The notes: generated from the letters alone by a model not told the origin. A DNA stretch of 64,000 bases from Asticcacaulis sp. (GCA_024707255.1 JANQAC010000002.1:1296001-1360000); one strand, 5' to 3'. Shown: positions 17,595 to 30,908, counted from the first letter of the stretch. Program-made: numbers and translations.

Positions 17595-19262
17595 TCAGGT
17601 CCGCAGGATAATGGTTTCGACGATCGGGCGCCGGCCCCAGATGGCCTGGGCTGCCTTCTTGACGATCCGCGCCACGACAATCTCGACACCTTCGTCCTCA
17701 TCGCGCGCCTCGACCGGCATGGCCTTGATCGCCTTCTCGACGCTCTGGCAAATGGCTTCCAATTGGTCCGAGATAATGTCGTCATCCTCGTAGGCCAGGC
17801 CAAGCCCCCTCACCTCGACGATCGACGACAGGCGGTTCTTGCTGTCGAGCGCGAAGGCGACAAACATCATGCCATTATGAGCGGCATGGCGGCGTTCGCG
17901 CAGAGCGTCGGAGGCTTCCGGCACCAGGTGCCCGCCATCAACGAACAGGCGGCCCGACGGTACTTCGTCGACGATCTCAGCCAGTCCCGGCGCCAGGCGT
18001 ACCATCTCGCCATTGTGCGGCGTGATCTGCTCATCCACACCGCATTCCGCAGCCAGGGCAGCGTGTTTCAGGAGGTGGCGACGCTCGCCGTGGGTCGGCA
18101 CAGCGATTTGCGGACGCGCCAGGGTGTACATTTCCTTGAGTTCATCGCGGCACGGGTGACCGGAAACGTGAATGCCGGGATGATCGCGTTCGGTATGGAT
18201 CTCGACGCCGAGGTCTGACAGGCGGTTTTGCAGGCTGCGGATCGAAATTTCATTGCCCGGAATGACGCGCGAGGAGAAGACGCAGGCGTCGCCGTCCTTG
18301 AGCTTGACCAGCGGGTGATTGCCGTCGGCGATACGCGACAGGGCCGCGCGCGGTTCACCCTGCGAACCCGTGCAGAGATAAAGCACCTCATTGGCCTTCA
18401 GATGCTGCGCCTCGCCTTCGGTCACCGGCTCAGGGATGCCGGCCAGGAGCCCCACATGGCGGGCCGCGGCGGTAATGCGGTGCATCGAGCGGCCAACCAG
18501 ACAGACCTTGCGCCCCGCTTCCATGGCGGCGCGCATAACCGAATCGACGCGCGCCACATTCGAGGCGAAACAGGCGACGGCGACGCGCTTCTTCAGGCTT
18601 TTGATGACGCGGGTCAGTTCGACACGGACATCGTCTTCCGAGCCAGCGCGGCCCTCTACGAACACATTGGTCGAATCACAGACCATGGCCAGCAGGCCCT
18701 CGTCTCCCAGCTTGCGGATGGCGGGAATATCGGTGGCGGCGCCGGTGATGGGGGATTCGTCGAACTTCCAGTCGCCGGTATGGAAAACCGTGCCCAGTTC
18801 GGTGCGGATCGCCAGGCCGTTCGGTTCGGCGATGGAATGGGTAAGCGTAATATAATCAATATCAAACGGCCCCAACTTGACGTTTCCGTTCAGCGGCACT
18901 TCGGTCAGGTCGCAGTCATCGACGCCGGCTTCACGCAGCTTTTCGCGCACCAGATAGGCGGTGAAAGGCGTGGCGAATACCGGCGCCTTGATCTTGTCCC
19001 ATAGCCAGCCTAATGCGCCAATATGGTCTTCGTGGGCATGGGTCAGCACGATGCCGAGGATGGTCTCACCGACCAGGAATTCCGGATCGGGCACGATCAC
19101 CTCAATACCCGGCGTTGTCAGGTCACCGAAGGTGACCCCGACATCGACAATGATCCACTGGCGGTTATCGGCCGGCCCAAATCCGTACAGGTTCAGGTTC
19201 ATGCCGATTTCGTTCGAACCGCCCAGCGGCAGGAACACCAGTTCGTTTTGCTTCTTTTTCAT
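17595..19262 (-). CDS. rnj: Ribonuclease J
   Basis: RNase J is a metallo-beta-lactamase/beta-CASP ribonuclease with endonuclease and 5'-3' exonuclease activity in RNA processing. The 555 residues show the zinc motif THAHEDHIGALGWL, FHTGDWKFDE, MVCDSTNV, the beta-CASP segments with SGHPCRDELKEMY, and PTHGERRHL. The C-terminal extension is normal. It is the last gene after coaX (10-bp gap) and ends at a strong terminator. Co-transcription with birA and coaX is likely from spacing. Confidence 0.95.
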   Translation of the reverse strand: MKKKQNELVFLPLGGSNEIGMNLNLYGFGPADNRQWIIVDVGVTFGDLTTPGIEVIVPDPEFLVGETILGIVLTHAHEDHIGALGWLWDKIKAPVFATPFTAYLVREKLREAGVDDCDLTEVPLNGNVKLGPFDIDYITLTHSIAEPNGLAIRTELGTVFHTGDWKFDESPITGAATDIPAIRKLGDEGLLAMVCDSTNVFVEGRAGSEDDVRVELTRVIKSLKKRVAVACFASNVARVDSVMRAAMEAGRKVCLVGRSMHRITAAARHVGLLAGIPEPVTEGEAQHLKANEVLYLCTGSQGEPRAALSRIADGNHPLVKLKDGDACVFSSRVIPGNEISIRSLQNRLSDLGVEIHTERDHPGIHVSGHPCRDELKEMYTLARPQIAVPTHGERRHLLKHAALAAECGVDEQITPHNGEMVRLAPGLAEIVDEVPSGRLFVDGGHLVPEASDALRERRHAAHNGMMFVAFALDSKNRLSSIVEVRGLGLAYEDDDIISDQLEAICQSVEKAIKAMPVEARDEDEGVEIVVARIVKKAAQAIWGRRPIVETIILRT

Positions 19263-19272
19263 TTACAGCCAA

Positions 19273-20052
19273 TCAGGATGCGGCGCGTGCCAGCGTCCGC
19301 TTATAGATTTCGAGCAGCCCGCGCAGGGTCAGGTCGTGGTCGAAATGGTCGATGCTGTCTGTAGCACCTTCAAACAGAGAAGCCACCCCACCAGTGGCTA
19401 TAACCGCCATCTTTTGCCCATATTCGGCCTGGATGGACGCGATCATGTATTCGATCAGGCCGATATAACCCCAGAAAATGCCGGACTGCATGGCGCTGAC
19501 CGTATCCTTGCCGATCCTTTTGGCCGGTTTCTCGATAGCGATGCGGGGTAATTTGGCAGCCGCCTGGTGCAGCGCCTGGAGAGAGAGGTTGATGCCGGGC
19601 GCTATGGCGCCGCCTTCATAGCCCCCATCCGATGCCACCACGTCGAAGGTCGTCGCCGTCCCGGAATCGATGATGATCAGTGGGCCGTCATAGGCGATAT
19701 GGCCGCCGACGGCATTCACCAGACGATCGGCGCCGGCTTCGCGCGGCTTGTCAATGCGGATATCGATGTTGAGGTGCGTATTCTCGCCAATCACATAGGG
19801 CTGGCGGTTGAAATACCGATGGGCCAGCTTGCGCAGGTTGAAAAGCGATTGCGGCACGACCGAGGAAATGATGCAGTCATCAATCGATTTGAAATCCAGC
19901 CCCTGCATCTGCATCAACTGGTAGAGCCAGGCGGCATATTCATCCGCGGTCCGGGTGCTTTCCGTAGCCACGCGCCATTGGGCGATCCAGCCCGTGCCAT
20001 TATGAATGGCGAACAGGGTGTTGGTATTGCCTTGTTCGATGGCCAGAAGCAT
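19273..20052 (-). CDS. coaX: Type III pantothenate kinase
   Basis: CoaX phosphorylates pantothenate, the first step of coenzyme A synthesis, and has an ASKHA fold. The 259 residues show the N-terminal phosphate motif as [14 protein letters not shown], with Glu-Gln where many CoaX proteins have Asp-Ile. Downstream are [12 protein letters not shown] and [14 protein letters not shown]. Its ATG shares bases with the birA stop (TAATG), so translation is coupled. The order birA-coaX-rnj after nuoN is common in this group. Confidence 0.93.
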   Translation of the reverse strand: MLLAIEQGNTNTLFAIHNGTGWIAQWRVATESTRTADEYAAWLYQLMQMQGLDFKSIDDCIISSVVPQSLFNLRKLAHRYFNRQPYVIGENTHLNIDIRIDKPREAGADRLVNAVGGHIAYDGPLIIIDSGTATTFDVVASDGGYEGGAIAPGINLSLQALHQAAAKLPRIAIEKPAKRIGKDTVSAMQSGIFWGYIGLIEYMIASIQAEYGQKMAVIATGGVASLFEGATDSIDHFDHDLTLRGLLEIYKRTLARAAS

Positions 20053-20798
20053 TAAACCACATCTCCATAGGTGATGTCGCCACCGGTCACCATATGGACC
20101 TGGCCATCCGCTGCCTCAATCTGCAGGCCGCCGAAATCGTCCAGTCCAATGATACGGCCGGAGAGCGATACGCCGTCCTGCGTGACACTGACAAGACGAT
20201 CCCGGCCATAGGCGCGCTTCAGCCAGGCTTTGGCGATATCGCTGAAATCCTTGCTGCGCCACAGGTCAAGCACGCCATCAAGATGGCCGTTGAGCTTGTG
20301 CAGCAGCGCCACGGCGTCAAGGTTTTTGGCTTCGGGGCTGATTTCTTTCAGGGCCACCGTCAGGTAGCCTTCCAGGATCGGCGCCACCCGCAGGTTCATG
20401 CCGATACCGATGACAACGCCGAGATGATCCGGCTTATCCGTGGCTTCGGTTTGCACCAGTATGCCGCACAGCTTGCGGCCGCGATGCAGGATATCGTTGG
20501 GCCACTTGATCCGCATGGCCTGATCCGTATCCGGGATGATTGGCCGCAGCATTTCATAAACCGCCAGTGCAGTCACGAAGGACAGTTGCGGCACGCGGCG
20601 CACATCGATTTCCATGACTTCCCAGCGGGAGGCCATGAAGTTGCCCTTGGTGCCAACCCAGCTCTTGCCGTGACGGCCGATCCCCTTGGTCTGCTCCTTT
20701 GCCAGTATCCAGCCGGGGCCGGATCGCCCGGCCCGCAGACGGGCCAGGCTCAGTTCCTGAGTAGAGGGCAGTGAATCGAAGATCTCGAAATCAGCCAA
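20052..20798 (-). CDS. birA: Biotin--[acetyl-CoA-carboxylase] ligase
   Basis: BirA activates biotin to biotinyl-AMP and attaches it to carboxyl carrier proteins. The 248 residues are the catalytic type without an N-terminal DNA-binding domain. It shows DSLPSTQ, the adenylate loop [12 protein letters not shown], and KWPNDI with [11 protein letters not shown] followed by VVIGIGMNL. Lacking the helix-turn-helix, it is not expected to repress a biotin operon. It follows nuoN by 9 bp. Confidence 0.93.
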   Translation of the reverse strand: MADFEIFDSLPSTQELSLARLRAGRSGPGWILAKEQTKGIGRHGKSWVGTKGNFMASRWEVMEIDVRRVPQLSFVTALAVYEMLRPIIPDTDQAMRIKWPNDILHRGRKLCGILVQTEATDKPDHLGVVIGIGMNLRVAPILEGYLTVALKEISPEAKNLDAVALLHKLNGHLDGVLDLWRSKDFSDIAKAWLKRAYGRDRLVSVTQDGVSLSGRIIGLDDFGGLQIEAADGQVHMVTGGDITYGDVV

Positions 20799-20807
20799 CG
20801 ATTCAGC

Positions 20808-22236
20808 CTAACTGCCGAAGCCCTGCGCCGCCGACTGGGCCAACGGATAGACGTAAATCAGGAAAACGATCACGACCGGGAAGGAGAAGGCTGCCGCCGC
20901 ATAAGCAATCCACCGGGTTTCCAGGGGGGACTTGTCCATATCGCCGGCCGGTGCATCGAACCACATCAGCTTGAGGATACGCAGATAGTAGAAGGCGGCC
21001 ACAACCGAAGCAACGAGACCCGCCGCTGCGAATTGCCAGAGGCCCGCCGTGATGGCGGCGCCGAAAACAAAGTACTTCGCCCAGAACCCGCTGAACGGCG
21101 GCATTCCCAGAACCGACAGACACAGGATCGTCAAGACGATGGTCATCGGCATGTTGGTTTTCGAGAGGCCCGCCAGGCTGTCGATACGGGTCACCGGCTC
21201 GCCCTTGCGGCTAAGCGCCATTTGGACGGTGAACAGGCCCAGGGTATCAACCATGTAGAGGACAAAGAAGATCAACAGGGCCGGAATCCCGACCGCGCCG
21301 GCGGCGATGGCCAGAAGGGCATAGCCCATATTGGCGATCGACGAATAGGCCAGCAGTCGCTTGATGTCCTTCTGCATCAGGCCGCCCAGAGCGCCGATGA
21401 CGAAGGACAGCACGGCCGAGGACCAGCACAACCTGGCGCCATTGGTCCGCCTGCGCCGCGAAGCCGGTTTGCAAGACGCGGGCGAACAGCACCATGGCGG
21501 CGAATTTCGGCGCTCCGGCGAAGAAGGCTACGATCGGGGTCGGGGCGCCTTCATAGACGTCCGGCGTCCACATATGGAAGGGCGCGGCGGACACCTTGAA
21601 GGCCAGGCCGCAGATCACGAATACCAGGCCGAAAATCAGGCCGACATTGAGATTGGTCGTGGCCGATTGCGCGATGTCATGAAAGTTCATCGAGCCGGCG
21701 AAACCATAGACCAGCGAAGCGCCGTAAAGCAGCAGGCCGGACGACAGAGCGCCCAGGACGAAATACTTCAGACCGGCTTCCGACGATTTGGCGTCATCAC
21801 GACGGAAGGCCGCCAGCACGTACAGCGCCAGGGATTGCAGTTCGAGACCAACATAGAGCGAGATCAGATCACCGGCAGAGACCATAAGGCTCATGCCCAG
21901 CGCTGCCAGCAGGATCAGGATCGGCAACTCGAAGCGGCCGGCACCTACACGGTCGAAATAGCCCTGCCCCAGCACAATGATGAAGACGGCGGCGATATAG
22001 ATAGCCACCTTGGCGAAGAGCGCCACGCCATCGACGATGAAGGAGCCGCCGAATGCCGCCCCCTGATGCCCGAAGGCGGCGGCGAAGGCGGCGGCAATCA
22101 GGGCCACGCCGCACAGGGCGCTGACCGAGATCATGCCCTTGTCACCGCGGAAGGCACCAAAGACCAGGATCAGCAGGGAACTGACCGCGAGGATCGTTTC
22201 CGGAAGTCCCAGGTGAAGAGCGAGATTGAAATCCAT
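20808..22236 (-). CDS. nuoN: NADH-quinone oxidoreductase subunit N (frameshifted in this sequence)
   Basis: NuoN is one of three antiporter-like membrane subunits of complex I that move protons. The 5' part (MDFNLALHLGLPETI to QWRQVVLV) and the 3' part (SAVLSFVIGALGGLMQKDI onward) are in different frames. One extra base at about 21418-21424 accounts for the break, and removing it gives 475 residues, the normal length. Conserved helices include LKYFVLGALSSGLLLYG and KRLLAYSSIANMGY. It is the last nuo gene. Confidence 0.9.
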
Positions 22237-22251
22237 AATGTGTCTCGTCCT

Positions 22252-23765
<1,514 letters not shown>

Positions 23766-23771
23766 CTCCCC

Positions 23772-25842
23772 TTAGTGGACCAGCCAGAAGACATAGGTCA
23801 GCAGCCCCACGACGCCGAGGAACATAGCGAACGCGTAGTGATAGACATAACCGGTCTGGGTCTTGACCAGATTCTTGGCCGACTTCAATGCCGTCCAGGC
23901 GGCGCCGTTCGGCCCCAGATTATCGATGATCTTGATATCGAGCACCTTCCAGAAGAAATCGCCCAGAATCCGGGTCAGCCCGACGAAGGTGGCCTGATAG
24001 ATCTCATCGAAATACCACTTGTGGTACAGGAAGTTATAGACCGGGCCATCCTTGGCGGCCATCTGCTTCGGCAGGTTCGGCCGGGCAATATAGTAGTACC
24101 AGGCCAGAAGCATACCGAGCAGGGTTACGGCCAGCGGCGCCAGCTTGACCCACATCTCTTCGATCTCGTGGGCTTCGTGCATGATATGGTTGGTCGGGCC
24201 GGTGAAGATGGCGTGACCCCAGAATTCATGCGCGTGCTCGCCAATGAAATAAGGCGCGAAGGCAACACCGGCAAAGACCGCACCGACGGCCAGGAGGCAG
24301 ATCGGCACTAGCATGACCCACGGGCTTTCGTGCGGCTTATGATCGTGACCATGTCCGTGATGATCATCGTGACCGTGGTCATCGTGAGCCGGCTCGGACG
24401 CATCATGACCATCGATCACTTCATGATGGTGATCATCGTGCGTATGTTCCCAGTGCTTCTTGCCATGGAAGGTCATGGCGATCAGGCGCCACGAATAGAA
24501 GGAGGTCAGGAGCGCAGCGGCGATGCCCATGCAGAAGGCGAACATGCCCTGCGGCGTGTTGTGCGCGGCCCAGGCAGATCCGATGATGGCATCCTTCGAG
24601 AAGAAGCCGGCGAAACCGAACTGGGTTTCCGGAATACCAAGACCGGTGATGGCGATGGTGCCGATGGTCATGACGCCATAGGTGATCGGCAGATATTTCC
24701 ACAGGCCGCCCATCTTGCGCATGTCCTGCTCGTGGTGCATCCCGTGGATCACCGAACCGGCGCCCAGGAACAACAGGGCCTTGAAGAAGGCGTGCGTGAA
24801 CAGGTGGAACATTGCGGCCTGATAGGCCCCTACCCCCGCCGCGAAGAACATGTAGCCGAGCTGCGAACAGGTCGAATAGGCGATGACGCGCTTGATGTCG
24901 TTCTGTGTGAAGCCAATCGAAGCCGCGAAGATGGCCGTGATGGCGCCGATATAGGCGACGATCATCTTGGCGACCGGGGCATATTCGAACAATGGGGACA
25001 GCAGGCAGACCATATAGACGCCGGCCGTGACCATCGTGGCGGCGTGGATCAGGGCCGAAACCGGCGTCGGGCCTTCCATGGCGTCCGGCAGCCAGGTGTG
25101 CAGGAAAAACTGCGCCGATTTACCCATGGCGCCGATGAACAGCAGGAAGGCGGCGAGATCGAGCGCCGAGAACGACTGGCCGAGGAATTCCCGAGGTCTG
25201 GCCCTGGTGGGCCGCGATCATCGGGAACAGTTCGTGGAAGTTGATCGTGCCGAACTGCCAGTAGACCGTCATGATGCCGAGCGCGAAACCGAAGTCACCG
25301 ACGCGGTTGACGACGAACGCCTTGATGGCGGCGCTTGAGGCGCTGTCCTTCTGGAACCAGAAGCCGATCAGCAGGTAGGAGGCCAGACCGACCCCTTCCC
25401 AACCGAAGAACAACTGCATGAAGTCGGCGGCAGTCACCAGCATCAGCATGGCGAAGGTGAACAGAGACAGATAGGCGAAGAAGCGCGGACGCGACGGGTC
25501 TTCGCTCATATAACCCCAGCTATAGAGGTGGACCAGCGACGACACTGAGGTCACCACGATCAGCATGGTCGACGACAGGGCGTCAATGCGGATCGACCAG
25601 GCCGAATGGAAGGTGCCGATATTGATGAACGGCAGGACAGAGACCGTAAAGTCCTCCATCCCGCCCCAGGTATGCTGGATGAAAGTGAACCAGCTCAACG
25701 CGCAGGCGACAAAGAGCAAACCGGTCGTGATGGCCTGCGACGGGATATTGCCGAGCCAGCGGCCGAAGCCACCGACAATGGCCGCGCCGACGATGGGCGC
25801 GAATACCGCGAGTGTCACCACTGTGGACATATCGGAAAGCAT
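23772..25842 (-). CDS. nuoL: NADH-quinone oxidoreductase subunit L (frameshifted in this sequence)
   Basis: NuoL is the distal antiporter-like subunit with the long lateral helix. A single extra G (25190-25192 on the plus strand) splits the gene. Corrected, the junction reads [20 protein letters not shown] and the protein has 689 residues. The pumping motifs [19 protein letters not shown] and [18 protein letters not shown] are intact. A His/Asp-rich loop of about 45 residues (for example [17 protein letters not shown]) interrupts the hydrophobic C-terminal half and looks like a metal-binding insertion. ATG 25842 is the start; an ATG at 25830 is an alternative. Confidence 0.92.
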
Positions 25843-25850
25843 GATGCTGC

Positions 25851-26159
25851 TTATCCTTTCATCATGCTGGCGTCATCGACGGCGATATCGCCGCGATTAC
25901 GGAAGAAAGTAACGAGGATGGCGAGGCCGACGGCGGCTTCGGCCGCGGCGACGGTCAGGACGAACATGGCCATGATCTGTCCCTGCACATTATGCAGGTA
26001 GGACGAGAAGGCCACGAAATTGATGTTGGTCGACAGCAGGATCAGTTCGAGCGACATCAGGATGATGATGATGTTGCGTCGATTGAGGAAAATCCCCAGC
26101 ACGCCGATGGTGAACAGGATAGCCGAAACCGTGAGATAGTGGACGAGATCTATAGTCAT
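25851..26159 (-). CDS. nuoK: NADH-quinone oxidoreductase subunit K
   Basis: NuoK is a three-helix membrane subunit of complex I, homologous to MrpC. The 102 residues show the typical [20 protein letters not shown] with the conserved Glu pair (MSLELILL and [11 protein letters not shown]). Its start overlaps the nuoJ stop by 4 bases. It is a complete gene within the operon. Confidence 0.95.
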   Translation of the reverse strand: MTIDLVHYLTVSAILFTIGVLGIFLNRRNIIIILMSLELILLSTNINFVAFSSYLHNVQGQIMAMFVLTVAAAEAAVGLAILVTFFRNRGDIAVDDASMMKG

Positions 26160-26770
26160 TCCGAAATACCTTCTCCGGTTTTGACAGGCACGATTTCGAC
26201 CGCATCCTTGCGGCGGCGCGTGACCTGGCTGAAAATATCCTGGCGCTTGACGTTCGGGCGGGTACGCAGGGTCAGCACGATGGCGCCGACCATGGCGACC
26301 AGAAGTACGAAACCGGCGGCCTCGAACAGATAGATGTAGGTCGAATAGAGCGCGTGACCTATCAGCTTGATGTTCGGCTCGGCCGCAGTCGCCACCAGTG
26401 GCTGATTGCCGGCGGCGGCGCCCTTGGTCGCCACGGCGATGCTGATGGCGACGAGTTCGCCCATCAGCACGAGCCCGACCACAAGCCCGATCGGCAGGTA
26501 GTTGGCAAATCCCTGGCGCAGTTTCACGAAGTCGACATCAAGCATCATGACGACAAACAGGAACAGAACCGCCACGGCGCCGACATAGACGACGACCAGC
26601 AGCATGGCGAGGAATTCAGCGCCCAGCAGGATGAACAGGCCGGCCGCCGAGAAGAAGGCCAGGATGAGGTACAGCACGCTGTGTACCGGGTTCTTGGCGG
26701 TGATGACCATCAGGCCGGAAGCCAGGGTCACCAAGGCCAGAAGATAAAAGGCGATAGCGATTACAGTCAT
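26156..26770 (-). CDS. nuoJ: NADH-quinone oxidoreductase subunit J
   Basis: NuoJ is a five-helix membrane subunit beside the quinone channel. The 204 residues contain [19 protein letters not shown] and [20 protein letters not shown], the family signature with a conserved aromatic and Gly. The C-terminal basic tail ([20 protein letters not shown]) is typical of alphaproteobacteria. It lies between nuoI and nuoK. Confidence 0.95.
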   Translation of the reverse strand: MTVIAIAFYLLALVTLASGLMVITAKNPVHSVLYLILAFFSAAGLFILLGAEFLAMLLVVVYVGAVAVLFLFVVMMLDVDFVKLRQGFANYLPIGLVVGLVLMGELVAISIAVATKGAAAGNQPLVATAAEPNIKLIGHALYSTYIYLFEAAGFVLLVAMVGAIVLTLRTRPNVKRQDIFSQVTRRRKDAVEIVPVKTGEGISE

Positions 26771-26785
26771 GTCTCTCTTTGCCTC

Positions 26786-27277
26786 TTAACGATACGGCGC
26801 GTCGAGTTCGAGCGAACGGGCGATTTCGCGTTCCCAGCGGTCGCCGTTGGCCAGAAGCCGTTGCTTGTCGTACAGAAGTTCCTCGCGGGTATCGGTCGAG
26901 AATTCAAAATTCGGCCCTTCGACGATGGCGTCAACCGGGCAGGCTTCCTGGCACAGGCCGCAATAGATGCACTTCACCATGTCGATGTCGTAGCGCGTGG
27001 TGCGGCGGCTGCCGTCGGCGCGCGGTTCGGCCTCGATGGTGATGGCCTGGGCCGGGCAGATAGCTTCGCACAGCTTGCAGGCGATGCAGCGCTCTTCACC
27101 GTTTTCATACCGGCGCAGGGCGTGTTCGCCACGGAAACGCGGGCTGAGAGGGCCCTTCTCGAACGGATAGTTGATCGTGGCCTTGTGCTTGAACATGTAT
27201 TTCACGGCCAGGCCGGTGGCCCCCACGAAATCGAGAAGCAAGGCGCCCTTAATGCCTGAAACAAGACGGGAAATCAT
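26786..27277 (-). CDS. nuoI: NADH-quinone oxidoreductase subunit I
   Basis: NuoI (TYKY) carries the two [4Fe-4S] clusters N6a and N6b on the way to quinone. The 163 residues have two complete ferredoxin motifs, [12 protein letters not shown] and [12 protein letters not shown]. The N-terminal [20 protein letters not shown] helix anchors it to the membrane arm. It overlaps the nuoH stop by 4 bases. Confidence 0.96.
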   Translation of the reverse strand: MISRLVSGIKGALLLDFVGATGLAVKYMFKHKATINYPFEKGPLSPRFRGEHALRRYENGEERCIACKLCEAICPAQAITIEAEPRADGSRRTTRYDIDMVKCIYCGLCQEACPVDAIVEGPNFEFSTDTREELLYDKQRLLANGDRWEREIARSLELDAPYR

Positions 27278-28350
27278 AAGGCACCTCCATATACGCGGTA
27301 ACCGGCGATAATAATGACAGCGACCAGCGACAGCGGCAGGAAGACCTTCCAGCCCAGGCGCATCAACTGGTCATAGCGATAGCGCGGCACAATGGCCTTG
27401 GCGATGGCGAACATCAGGAACCAGAACACCACCTTGACGATGAAGGTCAGCAGGCTGATCAGGATGTACGGCAGGCCGTCATGCGCCAGCGGCAGCGGCA
27501 CCGGGAATTCCCAGCCGCCGAAGAACAGGATCGAGATCATGGCGCACATCAGCACGATGTTGGCATATTCACCGATCATGAACAAAAGGTATGGCGTCGA
27601 TGAATATTCGACCTGATAGCCGGCCACCAGTTCCGACTCCGCGTCAGGCAGATCGAATGGCGGACGGTTGGTTTCGGCCAGGGCCGAGATGTAGAACATC
27701 ACCATCATGCCGAACATGACCGGCAGCTTGATGATGCCGAGGCCGAGCTGGCCGCCGCCGCCAAGGAAGTTCCAGTTGAGGATGCCGCCGCCCTGATGGG
27801 TGACGATGTCGGAGAGGTTCATCGAGCCGGTCAGCAGGATGACCGTCACGATGATGAAACCGATCGAGACTTCATAGGACACCATCTGGGCCGCCGAACG
27901 CAGGCCGCCGAGGAACGGGTATTTCGAGTTCGATGCCCAGCCGCCCATGATGATGCCATAGACGCCGAGCGACGAAATGCCGAGCAGGTACAGGATGCCG
28001 ACATTGATATTCATGACCACCCAGCCCGGCGCGAACGGAATTACCGCCCAGGCCAGGAAGGCGATGACGAAGGTCAGCAGCGGCGCCAGCAGGAAGATCG
28101 CCTTGTCGGCACCGGCCGGAATGATGACTTCCTTGAACAGGAACTTGAAGAAGTCGGCAAAGGACTGCATCAGGCCGAACGGCCCGACGACATTGGGCCC
28201 CTTGCGCATCTGCACGCCGGCCCACACCTTGCGGTCACCCCACAGCAGGAAGGCCAGGGACACCATGACACCCATGATGACCGCCAGGGTCTCCCCTACC
28301 GTAATGATCGTCCAGCCCCAGCCAGATGCCCAGAAATTATCCATCATCAT
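27274..28350 (-). CDS. nuoH: NADH-quinone oxidoreductase subunit H
   Basis: NuoH (ND1) is the membrane subunit that forms the quinone-binding chamber. The 358 residues show the conserved loop regions [20 protein letters not shown], the [20 protein letters not shown] quinone-site loop and GGW/EYANI segments. It starts with two Met-rich residues; ATG 28350 or 28347 are equally possible. The gene is complete and lies 7 bp downstream of nuoG. Confidence 0.95.
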   Translation of the reverse strand: MMMDNFWASGWGWTIITVGETLAVIMGVMVSLAFLLWGDRKVWAGVQMRKGPNVVGPFGLMQSFADFFKFLFKEVIIPAGADKAIFLLAPLLTFVIAFLAWAVIPFAPGWVVMNINVGILYLLGISSLGVYGIIMGGWASNSKYPFLGGLRSAAQMVSYEVSIGFIIVTVILLTGSMNLSDIVTHQGGGILNWNFLGGGGQLGLGIIKLPVMFGMMVMFYISALAETNRPPFDLPDAESELVAGYQVEYSSTPYLLFMIGEYANIVLMCAMISILFFGGWEFPVPLPLAHDGLPYILISLLTFIVKVVFWFLMFAIAKAIVPRYRYDQLMRLGWKVFLPLSLVAVIIIAGYRVYGGAL

Positions 28351-28357
28351 ATAGTCC

Positions 28358-30418
28358 TTACTCAGCCGCCACGCTCAGGGGCGCCTTGCGGGCCGCCGAA
28401 CATTCCGCCATCGCCACGGAGGCGCGGGCGATCGGGTTGGTCAGATAGAAATCGGTAATGTGCGAAACGAACGGACGGTCGCTGATCTCGCCCTTCGCGC
28501 CGATCGCTTTCACATCGAAAGTCTTCGACGCCGGACGGACATCGACGCGGCCAAAGACCGGATGATCGGTGATCAGCTTTTCGCGCAGGGCGCTCAGGTT
28601 GTCATACGGCAGGGTGTGCCCGACATAACCCGACAGCGCCCGAATAATCGCCCAGTCTTCCTTGGCCTCGCCCTTCGGGAAGACGCAGCGCTCGGCTATC
28701 TGCACGCGGCCTTCCAGATTGGTGTAAATGCCCGACTTCTCGGTATAGGCGGCGCCCGGCAGGATGACATCGGCGGCCGCGGCCCCCGCATCGCCATGTG
28801 AACCGATATAGACCACGAAAGTTTTGTCGAGATTGCGCGTGTCGATTTCATCTGCGCCCAGAAGAACCAGAAGGTCAACCCCGCCGTTCAGCATGGTCGT
28901 CGCATCCTTGGCTTCACCAACCGGCACGAAGCCGAGATCGAGGCCCGCGACGCGCGAGGCGGCGGTATGGACGATGTTGAAACCGTTCCAGCCATCCTTC
29001 ACCACGTCATAATCATCAGCGATGATGGCGATTTCCTTGAGAATGGCCGCCCCATCCGCGCCCGAAAGCACATTGGTGCCCACCAGGACCGCCGGCTTCT
29101 GCGCGTTCTTCAGCACATCGCGGAAGGCGTGCTTCTTGAGGTCTTTCAGCGCCTTCGGGCCCGCGCCAATATGGGCATAGTCGTAGGTCAGATCGACCGG
29201 TTGGCCGATCACCGCCACCTGCACCTTGCCCTTGAGCCACGACTTGCGGATACGAGCATTGATCAGGGAGGCTTCGGCGCGCAGGTCGGTGCCGATCAGC
29301 AGGATGGCGTCGGCCTCTTCCAGCCCAGCGATGCCGGTATTAAACAGCCAGGATTCACGCGGCGTCGCCTGCGTCACCGGGCCGATCTTGGCGCCTTCCT
29401 GGCGGCAATCGAGATTGGTGACGCCCAGACCGTAGAACAGGTCCTTGGTCGCCTTCATGGCTTCGGCGTCGATCAGGTCGCCGGCGATAACGCCAATCTT
29501 CGAGGCGTCGGTCGCTTTTATTTTGCCAGCCACCGTGGAAAGCGCCTCATCCCATGACACGGCCACCAGCTTGCCACCCTTGCGGACATAGGGTTTGTCG
29601 AGGCGCTGGCGCGACAGACCATCGACCGCATAGCGCGATTTGTCGGTCAGCCATTCCTCGTTGATCTCTTCCTTGAGGCGCGGCAAGGCGCGCAGCACAG
29701 CCGGACCGCGGTTGTCGATACGGATGTGCGCACCCAGCGCGTCATGCACGTCGATGGTCTCGGTCTTGGTCAGTTCCCACGGGCGGTAGTTGAATGACCA
29801 CGGCCGGTGGGTCAGCGCGCCGACCGGGCACAGGTCGTTGACATTGCCGGACAGCTCCGACGACACCGACTGTTCGAGATAGGAGGTTATCTCGGCGTTT
29901 TCACCGCGCGAAATCATGCCCATTTCCGTCACGCCAGCCACTTCCGTGGTGAAACGGACGCAGCGCGTACATTGGATGCAGCGCGTCATGAAGGTCTTGA
30001 TCGTGGGACCTAAGTTCTTTTCCTCGACCGCGCGCTTGTTTTCATCGTAGCGCGAAGATCCCTTACCATAGGCTACTGACTGGTCCTGCAGGTCGCATTC
30101 CCCGCCCTGGTCGCAGATTGGGCAATCCAGCGGGTGATTGATCAGCAGAAATTCCATCACGCCTTCACGGGCCTTCTTGACCATCGGCGTGTTGGTGAAG
30201 ATTTCCTGCCCTTCGGCGGCAGGCAGGGCGCACGACGCCTGCGGCTTCGGCGGTCCCGGCTTGACCTCAACAAGGCACATGCGGCAGTTGCCGGCGATCG
30301 ACAGGCGCTCATGATAGCAGAAACGGGGGATTTCCTCGCCCGCCAGTTCCGCCACCTGCAGCACGGTCATGCCGGGGTCGAACTCGACCTCCACACCATT
30401 GACTTTTGCCTTAGCCAT
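28358..30418 (-). CDS. nuoG: NADH-quinone oxidoreductase subunit G
   Basis: NuoG is the large peripheral iron-sulfur subunit. The 686 residues begin with a [2Fe-2S] ferredoxin domain ([20 protein letters not shown]). Next come the His-ligated N5 cluster region ([18 protein letters not shown]) and the N4 motif [12 protein letters not shown], followed by a molybdopterin-oxidoreductase-like domain without cofactor. The length is normal for alphaproteobacteria, which lack the N7 extension. A TM2 protein gene lies between it and nuoF. Confidence 0.96.
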   Translation of the reverse strand: MAKAKVNGVEVEFDPGMTVLQVAELAGEEIPRFCYHERLSIAGNCRMCLVEVKPGPPKPQASCALPAAEGQEIFTNTPMVKKAREGVMEFLLINHPLDCPICDQGGECDLQDQSVAYGKGSSRYDENKRAVEEKNLGPTIKTFMTRCIQCTRCVRFTTEVAGVTEMGMISRGENAEITSYLEQSVSSELSGNVNDLCPVGALTHRPWSFNYRPWELTKTETIDVHDALGAHIRIDNRGPAVLRALPRLKEEINEEWLTDKSRYAVDGLSRQRLDKPYVRKGGKLVAVSWDEALSTVAGKIKATDASKIGVIAGDLIDAEAMKATKDLFYGLGVTNLDCRQEGAKIGPVTQATPRESWLFNTGIAGLEEADAILLIGTDLRAEASLINARIRKSWLKGKVQVAVIGQPVDLTYDYAHIGAGPKALKDLKKHAFRDVLKNAQKPAVLVGTNVLSGADGAAILKEIAIIADDYDVVKDGWNGFNIVHTAASRVAGLDLGFVPVGEAKDATTMLNGGVDLLVLLGADEIDTRNLDKTFVVYIGSHGDAGAAAADVILPGAAYTEKSGIYTNLEGRVQIAERCVFPKGEAKEDWAIIRALSGYVGHTLPYDNLSALREKLITDHPVFGRVDVRPASKTFDVKAIGAKGEISDRPFVSHITDFYLTNPIARASVAMAECSAARKAPLSVAAE

Positions 30419-30470
30419 GCCTGTTACACCTCAACAATTGATAATAAATCACGGAATTTAATCAGGTTCT

Positions 30471-30908
30471 TCAGAACCATGACTTGTTGCCCGCGACATA
30501 GTCTTCGTAAAAACTCTGGTCGGATTTGACCAGGTAGATGATGGTCTCGATAAAGGCGACCAGCCCCATGATGAGCGGCGGGATGCCGACCAGGATCCAC
30601 CCGATCGTGCCGCACACCAGCATGATGATCCCGGCGGTCGTCTTGCCGAGATAGAACTTATGCACCCCGAACATGCCGAGGAAGAAGGCCAGAAGCGCCG
30701 CCACATACTTGTTGCGCTCGCCCATCGCCGTCATGATGACGTAGATGCTGACCGCACTGTCACCCGATGCCTCGAAATCGACCGTGGAACCGGCCGGGAC
30801 AAAGACCGTATCGCCCATCAGATCGCTGACGCTGAATGTATAGCGCTTGCCGTCATCACCGCTGATGAGGCCCGTTGATCCATTGAATGAGAGTACCTTG
30901 CCCCGCAT
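30471..30908 (-). CDS. TM2-domain membrane protein with N-terminal cold-shock-like fold, in the nuo operon
   Basis: The 145 residues have two parts. The N-terminal 55 residues (MRGKVLSFNGSTGLISGDDG) resemble a small OB/cold-shock-like domain. The C-terminal part is a TM2 domain: AALLAFFLGMFGVHKFYLGK, then the hydrophobic GWILVGIPPLIMGLVAFIE. It is inserted between nuoF (6-bp gap) and nuoG (52-bp gap) and on the same strand, so it should be co-transcribed. TM2 proteins have no general function; a role in complex I is only inferred from position. Confidence 0.8.
   Translation of the reverse strand: MRGKVLSFNGSTGLISGDDGKRYTFSVSDLMGDTVFVPAGSTVDFEASGDSAVSIYVIMTAMGERNKYVAALLAFFLGMFGVHKFYLGKTTAGIIMLVCGTIGWILVGIPPLIMGLVAFIETIIYLVKSDQSFYEDYVAGNKSWF

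Noticed and set aside
18228..19004. A 258-residue plus-strand ORF opposite rnj
   Set aside because: It is antisense to a strongly conserved RNase J gene and has shadow composition.
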